From NCBI GenBank assembly GCA_015178975.1, contig WHVD01000012.1:310001-374000 (forward strand): DNA of 64,000 nt, written 5' to 3'. A program made the translations under genes and the position numbers. This DNA comes from Hysterangium stoloniferum (taxonomy: Eukaryota; Basidiomycota; Agaricomycetes; Hysterangiales; Hysterangiaceae). The notes under the pieces are model-generated. The model worked only from the letters and a program-made list of their open reading frames with translations. It made no database searches and was not told where the DNA came from. Of the stretch, positions 10,645 through 22,860 are shown piece after piece (positions within the stretch are counted from its first letter, which is position 1; each line of letters opens with the position of its first letter).

Positions 10645-11068
10645 CTGGCCTAATATCGCTGCAATTTTGAATTAAATTTATTACAAGCATCATAATAAAA
10701 AATTTAACGTTAAAAAACCAGTGCGATTGAGGTGCCACAGCGCTCCTTGTATGTCGATAGTCGGCCCCCTTGGGATCTACAGAAGGAATATCGCTACCTT
10801 CATAATATAATCGCCACGTTGTACATCAGAACGATTAAATGTGTGTATTTGAGTGAGAAAAAAGGCTTGAGGGAGCTCTGGTGACCAAAGCGTTAAGAAA
10901 GGTCCAGGTGTTTGTGACTAATTGCCACTCAACTTGCGTACGAACAATTATGCGTCACAATTTTCTATTTATTCAGGTGTCTCCTTATCAAACCGCGTCA
11001 AGTTGTAGGATTGAATTATTCACAAATTACATATAGTACATTTTATGTTTCAAGCACGATAAGCTTGA
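10645..11068. other. Unassigned spacer
   Basis: AT-rich sequence downstream of the iminopeptidase stop codon. No gene, repeat or RNA was recognised. Confidence 0.3.
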
Positions 11069-12412
11069 TGGTCTGAGAGCAGTCGACAGCAGAGCAGGTG
11101 GCAAGTAATCGGAACGAAGACCCAAAGAAACAGAACAAAAAATGATGTAATCAGAGAGAAAGTCAACAAGAAGAATGAAAATATTTGGTTTGGACATGGT
11201 GAAACGCGGCTTGGTTCAACTCGTTAACTTCGGGAACATCGCTGGATGGAAGGATCTGTTTGTTAGTACTTATGTGTCATCTAAACATGATGTCATAATG
11301 CAGTCTCAAAATGTTTATCATTAATGGAAGCTTACCAGTTTCGGTAGGACTGATAACCATGCCACACTTTGAGACTGACACAGAGGGGGAGTGCTGGCGA
11401 TGGGACAACTAAACCGTTAGTTGGGACCGCTGAAGATCGGATGAGCTCAGTACGAAAAAATAACTGCACGGGAGCGAGAGAGCAACTTACAGTTACATCG
11501 TTGCAGGGCCGCTATTCGACTGATTTTACCATACCAGCTGATACAGTCCGAGGTATGCCACTAACAGAGTTGTCGTGGGAGGCCGGGGTTGAAGCCAGGA
11601 AAGCCCTATGAAATCGGAGTTAGTAACCGATGTTGACGTGCTGCAAATAAATCTATAGGTGTATAGTGGTGTTAGTCTCTATATATAGGATAATAGACAA
11701 CTCACTGGGTGTTCATTTGAACATTCCCGAAGGTCCACCATCCAATCTTGTACTATGTCGAATTGCCGGGGGTGGGTGCTAAGGCAGTCGTGCTTCGGTT
11801 ACGGTACTGAAAAAATGCGTTAGACGAGACCAAAGCAAATGAGAATGCTACGTACTTCAGCAGTCAGGAATTGCAACTAAGCCCTTGCGTGGATGCCCCG
11901 TTGCACCAAGCCGCTGAAAGACGAAGAAAGAGGGAAGACAACGTTAGAAAAGACTACCACGGTTTAAGAGATGGGCGTACGTTTAATTATCCACCACGCA
12001 GCACGTCAGTGTTGTCTCAAGTGCTTTCACAGCAAGTATTCGACCTAGGAAACTCCGAAGACACAATACTCACAAAACAAACACAGATGAACGATAATTA
12101 ATGGGTCAAAATATCGAGAAATATGATCAAACAACGCACCCCGTTCTCAAAGATACGAGCCAGAACTAACCGAGTGACCTCCCTAGCCCATAAGCCAGAG
12201 AAATGGATGAAAAGAAAGAAGTAGAAAGAAAGAAGAAGAAGAAGAAGAAGAACTGGAAAAGAAAGAAGTCTGTCTGGCCTCTGCCACTACTACTCGTCCG
12301 CCGCTGCCCCTACTTTTCGTCCGCCGCTTCCTCCCCTCTTGCCCCTGCTTTCGCTTCTGTCGCTGCTTAATCCTTTTATTTCGTTTTCCGCCGTCGGGTA
12401 CATTGTGGTGGA
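11069..12412. repeat. Segmental duplicate S1, copy 1
   Basis: About 1.34 kb nearly identical to 34410-35744 in the same orientation, with abrupt ends (TGGTCTGAGAGC at the left, CATTGTGGTGGA at the right). A third, more diverged and shorter copy is at 17148-17411. No terminal inverted repeats or target duplications are visible. A (GAA)n tract lies at 12231-12250. Small open frames such as 11369-11611 are present in both copies but resemble no family I recognise; the block may be part of a decayed gene. Confidence 0.85.
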
Positions 12413-13130
12413 GGCCCACCCGGAGGCAATGGTTCCATCCGATCAGCTGGAGGTCCGCCAAGTGTCGTTGCCGAACGTTGCGGGGGGTAGTTGGACATTC
12501 GGGACTGGCTTTCCGACCTGTTGCCACCCCAGGTCAGGCGTAAGCGCTGTCGCACTGAGGCATCCGCCACTTACCTAGATGATAACAGGTGGGTATAATC
12601 GCCAAAATTAATGAAACGAAATCGTACTTGTCTAACTGCAACCTGAAGACGTCCCTGTGGTTTTAATATGGAGACATCGTCTCTACTTTTAGCGTCGCTT
12701 CTTTCTCCACAACCAGTCGTCACAATGGTCGCAATTATACGAGGCTTGGAGAACCCATCAAATGGTGGAGGATCGCCAGGAGGGCTGAAACAGCCGAAAT
12801 ACATGGCTCAAGTGTGGAGACTGTATAATGGCGAGAAACATGTATTGGTGTTTATATCTGGGAAACCGAGTAAATTCCTTCGTAGGGTCTATGGCATCGG
12901 TCGTGCATTGACTTGGTATACATTAAACCTGTGACATGACATCAGGTGGGGCTAAAGATTGGCGGACGTTGCATGCGATCAAATGGTATGGTGGGAGGGC
13001 GATCCCGGCGGAAGCCCTTCCTTAGGAGATATATTAACTCATACATTAAAAAATTATCTTTGCGCTTTGTATATTAATTGCGTGAATTATTCATAACAAG
13101 GTGGTCAAAGACACGGCCTTGGGAGGTTGT
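12413..13130 (+). other. Unassigned region with an 88-codon open frame
   Basis: A plus-strand frame at 12668-12934 encodes 88 residues with PSNGGGSPGGLKQPKYM and KHVLVFISGKPSKFLRR. It is protein-like in composition but was not recognised and has no second copy in the window. The rest of the interval shows nothing supported. Confidence 0.2.
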
Positions 13131-13137
13131 ACCAGCG

Positions 13138-13535
13138 TTATTTATCGATATCGAGACGTGATAGGCAAGTGTGTACGAGAATGGGAAAGGGAAGGGTAGG
13201 CGGGTAGCGACGGGCGCTGTCTCTGTATAGTTCAATTTTAAGCGACTCCGAAATGGATGCTGACTCGTCACTTGTCACCATTCTCTCGCCCCGACAAATA
13301 GAGTCGCAAGCAGACAGAAGAGCGAATGTACGTCGTGCATCAAAATACTCAAGGTCGTCGTCCAACTCTCCTCTCCATGCATCGCAGCAAAGTCCAGGAA
13401 GTCGTGGAGAGCAGGGATTGGGCTATTCGCTCGCACTGCCGTGCACGCAATTTCAGGTTCTGGAAATTGTGAAATTAACGACGATAACCCCCGTATTAGC
13501 GACAGGAACAATGTTGTTGTGACAAAAACCGGCAA
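13138..13535 (-). pseudogene. Diverged relative of family B (solenoid-like) gene
   Basis: The minus-strand frame at 13275-13535 encodes FPEPEIACTAVRANSPIPAL, which aligns with SSEPEAACTIVRSLDTIAML of the family B genes at 54.3, 60.9 and 62.2 kb (roughly half the residues identical over 28). It continues with HDFLDFAAMHGEESW. An overlapping frame at 13138-13365 may be the next exon. It lies downstream of a family A gene, as family B does at 62-64 kb. Exon structure and completeness are unclear; the function is unknown. Confidence 0.4.
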
Positions 13536-13679
13536 TGCTCATACCCCAAAACGCGGGAACACTGCCAGATCATATATCGAACTAGACCACCTGCTTATAT
13601 TTTCCCTTTCATCGTACGAGCGCATTTTTCACCCGCACGCGTATATATGTATGCGATGGTATGAAGTGAAACCTTAGTC

Positions 13680-14081
13680 GTTTCCCTACAGCCCCGCTGC
13701 GCAGCGGCTGAGTCTTGGGCATCCGCTGCCCCTCTTCTATTCTAGCTCAGTCCAATTTTGTCAGTTTCGCTGTCTTTAATTGTCCTGTAAATAAAACGAG
13801 GAAAAGAAGTGAAGCACTAGCCAACCCAATCAAAGCCAAACCATGAAGCATCCATCAACCTGACGCAACAACTTGGGAGCCCCCAAATCAAGCTCGGCCT
13901 CTTCCACTTTCATTTCATTTCCTTTCCATCCACATTCAATGCCCTCTCTCTTCTCACGCTCGTCGCATTGTAGATAGGCTCCATCTTGGACAACGTCCTC
14001 CTACTCTCCCAACCTCCCAACCTCCCCAAACCCAAACCCAAACCCAAACCCAAACTGTCCCTTCAAAGTCCGCGACGATGT
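13680..14081 (+). promoter_or_regulatory. Pyrimidine-rich, promoter-like stretch with (CCCAAA)n
   Basis: CT-rich sequence (13895-14055) of the kind found upstream of fungal genes, with about five CCCAAA units at 14026-14056. An ATG at 14078 opens a 27-codon frame (MSISTNLVERSLTRFYLR) that may be a first exon. No downstream gene could be confirmed. Confidence 0.25.
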
Positions 14082-15240
14082 CTATTTCCACGAACCTCGT
14101 CGAGAGATCACTGACCCGGTTTTACTTGCGAGCTAACTTGTACGTCAAGACATTACAATAGACTGCATCGGTAATAACGGCGTACTTCGTGGGGCGTCAA
14201 CAACGCCTCTAATATCGCTGTGACTGATTGCTTTGGCGTTTTAGGACAGGGTGCAGGATCCTGTTGACGAGGCTTATGATCCCCGTCAGTGGAAGTGGCG
14301 AACGAGAGAGCTTCTGGTTGTAGGCATCCATGGACAGTTGCGGCAACTGTGATGCTTCCTCTAAATATTCAAAGTACATGCCATGCACGTACCCTCTTGT
14401 CTTGTTGCATTTGTTGCATCTCATTCTTAGTCACCTTCTCTTGACCTTGTGTGGGTCTCAACAAGACACAGTGGGTAAACGAACAGGCTTCTGGGACTTT
14501 GACAACTATGAGCAGGTGCTGTAACTGCGACGGGACTGTTGGGAATTTTCTTGTTAGGCCGTCATGGTGCAGTTTTTGGCAAGGCTTAGACTTTGGCAAT
14601 GGCCTCGAACTCGTCAACATACCTTATCGAAGGCGATGCAGAAGAATATTTGCCCATGCTGCGTGACCCTGGTGGCAGGCTGTGTTACCCTTTCTGTGGA
14701 ATTCTATGCAAAGCCGTCAGCCTGATGCATGGATGCCTCAGACACGATCAGTCGACTGGCTCAGGACTTAGGCAGCGGGATCGGGAAAGCTGGCACCTAT
14801 TCAGGCCGACACGGCTGATAATGATATTCGGTTTCTTCCCATACTTTTACCAAACCATGCCTCCAATTTCTCCCCATACTAGCACGGCCCCCCATGCAAA
14901 CATTATGAGTATGGATTGACCCTCAAGTGATAGAGCCTTATAATCCTTTACGAATTTGAAGAGTTTATTCCCCAACGGAACGGTCGATTGTCTAAGGGTG
15001 CTTAGAAGTATCCACCAAGGTGTGATAGGAATATCGAGGCGACAGCATAGCAGTCACCAGGAAGTTGCGGGGAACCATTTTAGCTGGCGAATCCTCGATA
15101 AACACCATGAGACGATTACATGCGCCAGCACTACTATGATCTGCCGATCTTTGCTTCTTCGCTAGTGCCAAGCCCGGATATAAAGGCGGTATACGTATTT
15201 ATGAGAAGACATTTCCCCCGATATTGGATGTTATGTGGGT
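14082..15240. other. Region of small unrecognised open frames
   Basis: Several short plus-strand frames (for example 14593-14760, with SNSSTYLIEGDAEEYLPMLR) look protein-like but are not recognised and cannot be joined into a gene with confidence. No repeats shared with the rest of the window were seen. Confidence 0.2.
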
Positions 15241-15305
15241 AAGACGGCCTCCTTTAAATTGATTTTAGCATCCAATGGATGGCTTTTACCAGACGAGAAC
15301 ATGCC

Positions 15306-15988
15306 TCAAGAGATCCACCCCCTTTTAACAATTAGGCTCCATTGCCCCACTGTTAGCTGTTTTTTAAGCAGTCTATTCCTTGTCTTTTCCCCCTCGCCTG
15401 TGTCTATGAGCCTTACAATTATCCTTTGGTGCTCCTCCACATGTCGTGTGTTGAAGAAGCACTTCCCAACCAAAATGGATATCTTAGTGCCGTACAGCAG
15501 CTTTGTCCCGATCCGCTCCATTGCCAGATCACAAAAGTAACCAGGGCCAACTTTGACGTCCGTTGGATTACGAATGACAGGTGCGAACCACCTAGTCATG
15601 GCTTCTCTCTCAATGTCGGACATGCCTTGCCCAATTCCTGATGAATCCAGCAAGCCTTGTGGTGGCTCCAGGAAAGTTGCAAAACCACGGCACTCAACGA
15701 AAAAACAGTCTGACACATTGTAGTCGATTCTTGAAACAAAGCTTAACATACCAGTTGCTGAACCCATGAATCAAATGTGTCCTTGGTGATCGATACATGC
15801 TCATGACCTGGTCTGTGGTAACAGAGGCCGTGACCCTCTCTGTTACACGCCCATAGTCTCTGAAGCATATCCTGAAAATGACTTTCGAGGACTGCGATCT
15901 GTTGAGCTTCCAGGGCAGCAGGCGAGATCAATGGGGGTAGCACTTCGACCTGGTCAGGGTGACTCAGTACTATCTCGCGGTCGGACAT
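15306..15988 (-). CDS. Family A gene, diverged paralogue (two exons)
   Basis: Unrecognised protein of about 207 residues. Exon 1 is 15988-15752 (79 codons), intron 15751-15693 (59 nt, GTATGT donor, GAG acceptor, CGACTACAA-like branch region), exon 2 is 15692-15306 (128 codons and stop). The splice was chosen because it yields CRGFATFLEPP, aligned with CQGETTYQDPP in the two other copies. Shared marks are PPLISP/PPLVSP, CN-x2-GH-x-LCY followed by a conserved His and Trp, VGPGYFC/IGPGYYC, and ERIGTKLL/DRVGTKIL. The Cys/His arrangement in exon 1 might bind metal, which is inference. The frame is open throughout, so the gene may be active. It lies upstream of a family B-like remnant. No function is assigned. 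Confidence 0.7.
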
Positions 15989-16408
15989 GGAGAGCGTGAG
16001 GTATAGACAAGAGGCGTGTCACGAGAATGGAAAGAAAACCGTTGACAAGGTTCATCAGGCACTTTCTATGTTTGTGAGACACTGCTTTGAATCTAGTTCA
16101 AATTGCCAATTAGCACTGGTCTATGAAGTCGCTGGAAAAGCCCCCGCCTCCAAAGATGGCCTTTAAACGCCAAGTGCCATAAATATTAGATGATAACGTT
16201 ATGACTGTAAATATGGAAAATAATAGATTAATTCTCATAAATAAACTGAAAAAGAAAAAAGCTGTGATGTATGTACAAAACTGGTTTGGTCACTTTATCT
16301 CGAAAATTTACGTACATATTGACAAGGGACTTTGTACTTCGTGTTCATGCAAACATCAGTGAGAGAACCTTTTCTTTCTATCCTTCTGCCCATGTAGCGA
16401 CTGTATTC
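15989..16408. other. Spacer upstream of family A paralogue
   Basis: Contains the presumed promoter of the minus-strand family A gene; no clear TATA box was chosen. AT-rich beyond 16180. No gene seen. Confidence 0.3.
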
Positions 16409-16888
16409 CTATGGAAATAGGCCCACAGATGGGCAGAAGGAAATAGACCAAGACGATGTGTATAATAAATGTGTCCATGGTGATAATGGTTTTGTAAGCA
16501 TGTCGACGATCATTTCTTCTGTCGAGCGAAAATGGAGTTGTATGGTGCCGTTTTCAATCAAATGTTGAATAAAGTGGTATTTGACTTCGATATCCTCGGC
16601 GCTGTGGACATTGAGTAGAAGTGCACTCATTCCTTGATTGTCTCCCAAAGTAGCCGTCGGTTCTTCATGTATGATATTGAGTTCTTCTAAGAAGTGTCTT
16701 GACATGACTTCGCGGACGGCTTCTGAAAGTGCCATAGTCTGTTTTCTGGATGACCAAGATACAGGTCCCACTCCAAGAAAGATTTTCCTCAGTATCCCCT
16801 GCAAAATCCCCACCTGAATATCTCTGTAAGTATCAATTTCCTCCTCCAAAGTGTGAGTTTTGCTCTCTAGTTGCCAACAGATATTCAT
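16409..16888 (-). mobile_element. Ty1/copia RNase H fragment
   Basis: Open frame of 159 codons matching the copia RNase H end of pol: WSSRKQ, ALSEAVREVMSRHFLEELNI, GDNQGMSALLLN, IEVKYHFIQHLIENGTIQLH and MLTKPLSPW. It is not the same copia family as the element at 36.8-41.2 kb, to judge from the different sequence at shared positions. A small broken fossil; no LTR was found beside it. Confidence 0.85.
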
Positions 16889-17147
16889 TTGGCAAGATTA
16901 CAATGGCAAGATCAGGACTAGATGAACACTGAGATAGTTTACTGGCCGGATGAGTGATATCAGGACACGATGAAACAGCTGTGAACATGGGACTTCCAAT
17001 AAGCTCTCGATAGTGCAGTTTGGTTGTTTCTTCTTTTTCCTCACTGGTTTCTGGCTGTGCGATGGAACTAAATCTGATTCCAAATGGGATAGGAGATCAT
17101 GTTGGTTTAGAATACTTCATTTTCTTCCTACAACTACCACCATTTAA

Positions 17148-17411
17148 TAGATGGACGTACGTTTGATTATCCACGATGCAGCACCTCAGTGATGTATCAA
17201 GTACTTGCACAGCGAGTATTCGGCGGCCTAGGAAACTCCGAAGACACAATAGTCACAGAACAGAGACAGCTGAATGATAATGAATGGGTCAACATATTGG
17301 GAAAGTTGATAAAACAATACACCCTGTTCTGAAAGATACAAGCCAGAACCAACTGATTGACACACCTAGCCCATGAACCAGAGAAATTGATGAAAAGAAA
17401 GAAGTAGAAAT
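17148..17411. repeat. Segmental duplicate S1, partial third copy
   Basis: Clearly alignable with 11965-12225 and 35310-35570, from a GATGGACGTACGTTT-like start to AAAAGAAAGAAGTAGAAA. More diverged than the other two copies are from each other, and it stops before the (GAA)n tract. Confidence 0.8.
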
Positions 17412-18067
17412 ATCCATTCCTTATCCTAGTTGTATTTTGTATTTGGGCTTTTTGGATTTACACCTGAGTCCTTTACATATATCCTCTAACAAAAAACCTG
17501 ATTTACCATTATATATATTTAAGGCCTGTCCATCTTAGATTTTAACAGATACTAGTGGTGCTCCAAAGCAACAAATTCTTACAACACTTACAGAAGTGTA
17601 GAGTAACTGGGAAAAAAATCACAAATAGGAATGGATTAATAGAAAGGCTAATCAGAGTCTCAACAAGGAATATAATGTGATTTGGATAGGAAGTGTAGAA
17701 GTTGACTGCCAGAGGCTCAAAATATTTCAAGCTCCGACACAGCAATGTGCCGCGCACTGCTCCGCGAAAAGTGGGCAATTGCCGCGAACACACATTTTGG
17801 TTTCAAACTAAAACAGAGTCATATTTTGAAAGGAAATACTCAAAATATCATGTTGAATGATATATGGTATTAGAAAAGGGCCTAATACACCATTTTGAAC
17901 ATTAACACTAAGTCTTAAAGTAAATTAACAGGCCCCAGTACACATATTGATATATTATGAAGAATAGATGGAAGGTTATATCTATTTATGCTAGTCAAAT
18001 CTGTTTTTGAGGGCATTTTGAGGTGTTCGCGGCAGTCGCGACACCTGCGCGGCACTTTCCCATGGCC
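17412..18067. other. AT-rich spacer
   Basis: No supported gene. AT-rich between S1 copy 3 and S2 copy 1. A short frame near 17542-17793 is not protein-like. Confidence 0.3.
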
Positions 18068-19202
18068 CACTTTTGCCGTACCGTGCCGGAATGACGAGTC
18101 TCGACAAGCGCTTCAGGGTCTCCCAAACGTTTAGGACAAATTTGCGCATGAGGACACTCAGTGTCCGATACATTTTGCGGATGATGAGATTCGGAATCAC
18201 GAGTAAGAACTCCAGGAGTATAATAAATACCAAACATCTATTACTTCCTTGGATACTTGAATCAACCGTGCCTACTGGACCAAATAGACGAGCTGGCATC
18301 AAGGCTGAGCTTCTTGTACTGCATCTGTTTACTTTATCCATCTCATTTGCCTCACCCGGAACACGTCCAATGGCCGAGTCACTCCAGCCGTGCTTCTTCA
18401 TGACACTGCGTTCTATCAGACATCCCGTCATCTGTGAACATCAAGTGACGAATGACATCGTCATCTCCTCCTCATACACGCTTGGGTATTCACTGGTATG
18501 TGATTTCAACGTTATTCTGGTCAGAGTGCTCACTGTGCCCTGTTCTTCTCCTTGGGTAGCCCTCTTATCGAATGGGAACTGTTCACATTCATCACTCGTT
18601 GCTTTCTCTCTGCAGTTGGACGACTACTCATTGTAGCAAGCATGGCTGGAAGTTTTAGGTGTATTTCGACGCATCGATAAACATCTCTCACACTTGAACA
18701 TCCATAACGTACGGCACCTTTACGCAACATATCGCTGCCATCCAACCGAATCTCAGCCAGCCACGCAGTTGCGTTAGCACTTATCAAAAAACTACACCGA
18801 ATCTCTTTCAAGTATCACGACAACGCCGAAACTACCACCAGGATCATGGACTGTCTCCCACATCTCTACAGCCTTACGTTCTGCCCGCCTCCCCTTAAGT
18901 CTCGGCGTAATGCTGCCGCCGCAATTTCGGCTGCCCGGCTGGCCGCTGTGGGACCTTCTGCGGCTGAACCGCCATCAGCTGCTTTTGCCCACACATTTGC
19001 GGAATCTTCGCGATTTGTTGAAACATTGCCGGTACAAGAACAAGGAGGTCGGTGCTGGATAATGGCGGTTCCAAACGGCGTCTGCAAGTCTTCGTGGATG
19101 CGATTGACCGTGGCGGAAAGAGAAATGACAACGGTGGCATGGAACTACACATGGAACTACATTCAACTGCAGATTTAAGTTGGAGAGAGAGGCTGGGTGC
19201 AT
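18068..19202 (-). repeat. Segmental duplicate S2, copy 1, with conserved unknown frames
   Basis: Nearly identical to 29748-29920 plus 30398-31340. Minus-strand frames are conserved between copies: one with SANATAWLAEIRLDG and MSSRPTAERKQRVMNVNSS (18530-18811) and one with EFLLVIPNLIIRKMYR and FVLNVWETLKRLSRLVIPAR (17991-18431), which looks like a membrane-proximal helix followed by a basic region. A GC-rich Ala-coding tract lies at 18900-18990. The conservation could simply reflect recent duplication. Family not recognised. Confidence 0.7.
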
Positions 19203-19830
19203 GTATGTGACTAGATTCGCAATAATTTGACATTTTTGAACTATCCACGAGATATTCGCTTTAGCTTCACACCAGCCCAAAGTGTGCTCACAACATTCTC
19301 GCTGTTAGTAGCCAGTCTCATGCTCTTCGCTGAGAAAGTGCTGTTTGTGAACGAAGAAGGATCGTCCTGAAACCATTTTTCCTTTGTTTCACTCTCTTAA
19401 AGGAGCGTTTACTTGAAAGGTTAATCAGTCAATGTTGACCATTAGTTGATCTTTTGAGAGCACTCTCTCAAGCCATTTTTATCACCTAGTACGCCCTTGG
19501 TAGCTGGGACCCTGGCAGATGGTCGACTCTGGGCTTAGCATGTGAGCTGTTCATGGTCAATCGAATCCATTTTCTCGCTTAAAGCCTTTCTCGTCTTTTA
19601 CAACACTCTGGAGTATATAGATCATTGCAGCTGCACTTTGTTTGAGCTTTATGGGAGAGCTTTCAGTGCCTAGTGACGTATACAAACGGGGAAGGAGAAA
19701 TCAAACATTTCCTTGCATTGGTTCAGCCTTATGATATCTGCGATAGCCCTGATATGCTTGACAGCTTAGTGGCATTCATATACTCGTGCAATCCTAACCA
19801 CCACATTCCTGCCAATGCTGTACATGTTCT
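19203..19830 (+). other. Unassigned region with one protein-like frame
   Basis: A plus-strand frame at 19673-19891 encodes GEIKHFLALVQPYDICDSPD and further protein-like sequence, overlapping the start of the amidohydrolase remnant. It was not assigned. A TATATAGATC word at 19614 could be a promoter. The rest shows nothing. Confidence 0.25.
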
Positions 19831-19849
19831 GGAGCGTTGCCAGGTGCTT

Positions 19850-20680
19850 GGGCCTCCTGCGAACTTTCGAAGGCGACACCGCCTACGATAATACACAACG
19901 CGACGATTTGCACCGGAAACCATGGGGGACATGAAATCCTGAAAGACGACGTGTTGGTGAACAAAGGGTTAATCAGGTGGAGCGGTGGCCCAAAGTCTCT
20001 ACGGTTCGAGCCTTGTAATCGTCGATGCGAAGGGAGCTTGGGTGGGATGACCTCAGGGTCAGCCAAACATGAGTAACCCGTTTTTTTTGCCTCGCTCACC
20101 GTTACAATGCTGACACGTAATTATCGACCTTCACTCACATCTAGGCGTCGATTCTTCCCTGAATTGGATGGCGCAACCGACCTGAACTCCGTCAACGGGA
20201 TATCGTAACCTAGGTTGGAACCTTTAGACGGTTTAAATATGCATGATGATGCATTTAGGCTCACTGTCTTGGGCGGTGTCACGAGTGTAAACGTCTTGCC
20301 TGGCAGTGCTAATGCAATTCGGAAGTATCAAGTGTTCCCAGATTGTGCCGCTAAACTGATATTGGTAGGTTGTCAAGCGTTTCCCATCAAGGTTCGAACT
20401 ACGACCGAAGGATCCCCTTCCTCGAAGCTAATCGAGCAGCCTGGCTCTTACTTCCACTGGCTGAAGACAGATGAAGTAGGTGAACTCAATGAGTGAAATA
20501 TATATCACGCCTAAGTAATTTTACTCCAGGCATACTTGCGGGGAAAACCCTACTATGTACTTTCTTCTGTAAATTGGACTCTCGAAAGACTGACGTTGTT
20601 TATTCGTTAGGTAGGTTCTACAAAGGAACGCGAATGGACATTGTATGGGCATTCAGGGCAACATATGTCGTTCTTTTTTT
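19850..20680 (+). pseudogene. Metal-dependent amidohydrolase pseudogene (5' part)
   Basis: Matches fungal amidohydrolases of the imidazolonepropionase-like class in order: TIIHNATICTGNHGGHEILK (19885-19945), SLVIVDAKGAW (about 20000-20035), the metal-binding segment IIDLHSHLGVDSS (20120-20155), LDGLNMHDDAF, GGVTSVNVLPGSANAI (20270-20320), QAFPIKVRTT (20375-20405) and RMDIVWAFRATY (20635-20670). Likely introns lie at about 20073-20117 and 20325-20370. Frame changes (one near 20155) and loss of everything after the RMDIVWAFR motif mark it as a pseudogene. One strand only, one copy only, bordered by repeat sequence on the right. Confidence 0.8.
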
Positions 20681-20739
20681 TTTTGTTCAAAAAGTTTTTT
20701 CTATGTAAAACTCCTTTTCTCTACATAGCTACAGCATAG

Positions 20740-21236
20740 CCCGCACTCTTGTCAAGAAAATTTTTGCGCTAATGTAAAGAAAGGCCGTTGGGCCGGTATT
20801 GGAGGTCAAGATTTCCCCGAAGATTTGGAGTGGCGAGCGCTTGCGGGTGTTATCAGAGGTAAAGTCAAGGTGGGATAATCGCATTACTTGCACATCATGC
20901 GTTTTATGATTGCAGGATCGACTGAATTCGATCGAAATTTCCGTGAAGGAAAGCGGAGTCAAAACGCGTATGACGTCACATAGTAGGTCCTCCAGTCAGA
21001 TTCACTTGACACTAACCGACCCAAGTACCATAAACTAATTATTTTACCAAAAGGAATATATTCAACCTTACTACTATACCCAAATTAATAACAATCTTTC
21101 TTCAAAGTCAAAGTCTTCTCAATCAAAGGGGACACGTGAGATGGGCTTTCATCTGATATCAGAGGCCATACCACCGTCTGCCGCGCTTTCCTAGCCATCC
21201 CCAATACCTCCAAACAACGCGTCCAAACCGACCACG
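20740..21236 (+). promoter_or_regulatory. Upstream region of family D copy 1
   Basis: Repeated at 27222-27480 and, in part, at 28600-28844 plus 29408-29560. All have the series GGAGTGGCGAGCGCTTGC, AAAGCGGAGTCAAAACG and CAGATTCACTTGACA. A palindromic site is present at one point in each: TGACGTCA (20971) here, TCACGTCA in copy 2 and TCACGTGA in copy 3. This looks like a conserved 5' region, but which part is promoter is inference. Confidence 0.5.
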
Positions 21237-22500
21237 ATGACATCCACCTCTCTTCACAATGATCAATACAACATGCAAAAGCAGCTCGACACCATCATAT
21301 ACTCCGGAGAATCCGACGACGACGTTGTACCGTTTCCAAACATTCACGTCTCACCTTTTCGAAGAAGCGAACAAGTCGAATCGTCCGTATCACTCTCGTT
21401 GTCACAGCGGGCCGCGGGCTGTCGGGCATCCACGTCCCCCGCACCCATCGCTCTTGCCCAAATACAAAATTTTCAAGGCCCTGTAAAGTCAACCAACTCA
21501 AAAATTGGTGCGGTCGTTCCAACACCGTCAGAACCATCTCCACAGTTGCCGCTGAAGTCCTAAGCGACCTAAACGCGCCCCACTTAGTCCTGCAGAGGCA
21601 AGACGTGCGGTTTATCCTCCTAATTGTGATGCTGACGATTAAAAGATCCTATCGGCGCGAATAGAGCCTCGCTATGCCATGCCGACCTCGACCCAGATGC
21701 CAGTGTATTCTTGAATGGACATTGACACAGAATTTACACCTCGTTCCACGATCCAGAAGCAGGGCAGCACAGTTCCATCATCTTCAAACGGAAATTCTCA
21801 TCAAAACCTCTGGAAATCCTCCCCAGTAGCCAAAAGGCTGAAGTGGAATTGCTTAATAACCTCGATAATGGTTCAAGTGCCGCATCCGACGAGACAAATT
21901 CCCCCCAGCAGCCCCTGCACAACCGTCCCCATCTAAAGGGCGTGTAATTATCATCATTGCTGGTATCAAGGCTAACGCCGAGATTCATGCTGCAGCGCAG
22001 GCGCAGCAGGAGCAAAATCTGTCACTGTTATGTTTAACGGATGATGGTAGTGATCTTGCTAGAGGTGCCGAAGACGGATAGTCCTGAATCTGGTTTGGAA
22101 CTTGAGTTGGATGCCATTGTGAAAGGGTTTTTCTGCTCATCTTTAACAAACAAAAAGCGTGCCGATCTAACAAGCATGTACTACACAGACTGTCGTCTCC
22201 CGCATCCGCCCGCATCAGCACATCCAATGAGGTAAATACAAGACGATCCACGCACCATCTCCCCAACCGAGATGTGAAAGTGACATTATTGCGTGACGAC
22301 TCCCCAGGCCCATCCACACCTAAACCACATTCAAACCCACACCCAAAGCAACGTCGCATGCCCGCTAGACACGTTCCTTTAAGACAATCGCCGCGAAGAA
22401 CCCCGCGAGGCCCGTGTCGAAGGAAAACGCAATACAGAGGCATGGACGGTTGAGGCGTCAGGCTCCGATGAGTCAGATATTTCGATTCTGTAGAGAGGAA
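21237..22500 (+). pseudogene. Family D gene, copy 1 (unknown function)
   Basis: Starts MTSTSLHNDQYNMQKQLDTI and contains TIIYSGESDDDVVPFPN and a Ser/Pro-rich stretch. A GTAAAG...GTCAG intron of 49 nt at about 21482-21530 is possible and would join to TISTVAAEVLSDLNAPHLVL. Later conserved parts are RVIIIIAGIKANAEIHAAAQ (about 21935-21995), LSLLCLTDDGSD, the K/R-rich SNVACPLDTFL (near 22350) and VEASGSDESDISIL (about 22455-22495). Several stops interrupt any single model, so it is scored as a pseudogene. The protein would be largely disordered with an acidic C-terminus. Family not recognised. Other copies: 27484-28490 and the 3' part at 36300-36850. Confidence 0.5.
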
Positions 22501-22860
22501 GCATGGAGATGATATAATGCGTGCTCGAGAAGCTTCTCGAACACGGCTGGAGATGGGAGCAAGGAGCCGTTAATGGGTGACGAAACCAGGAGGCGCCGTT
22601 GGGCAAGGAGGATGCTGAGGCTGTTGAGATGATCTTGGAGGAATATAGGAGGAAGTAGGATGTCGGTGAGGTGGTGATGGAGAATGGCTTTACGTTTTGG
22701 AGTGGGATTGACAGCGAGATGGTATGTTATATTCTTTTTGTTGCCTTGACGTTGGGATGCGACGATTGTTCTGGCAACAGGGTAATAACGATCTTGTTGC
22801 ATTCCTCCAAATGAAATCCATCGGGGAAGACCATCTGTTGTTATACTGTTGAATATGTTC
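22501..22860. other. 3' flank of family D copy 1
   Basis: Matches the reverse complement of 36310-36660 over its length, so it belongs to an inverted duplicate that extends to 23735. No gene is supported beyond the family D tail. Confidence 0.5.

Noticed and set aside
14026-14056. Telomere-like array (CCCAAA)n
   Set aside because: Only about five units, inside a CT-rich promoter-like stretch; not the fungal telomere repeat.
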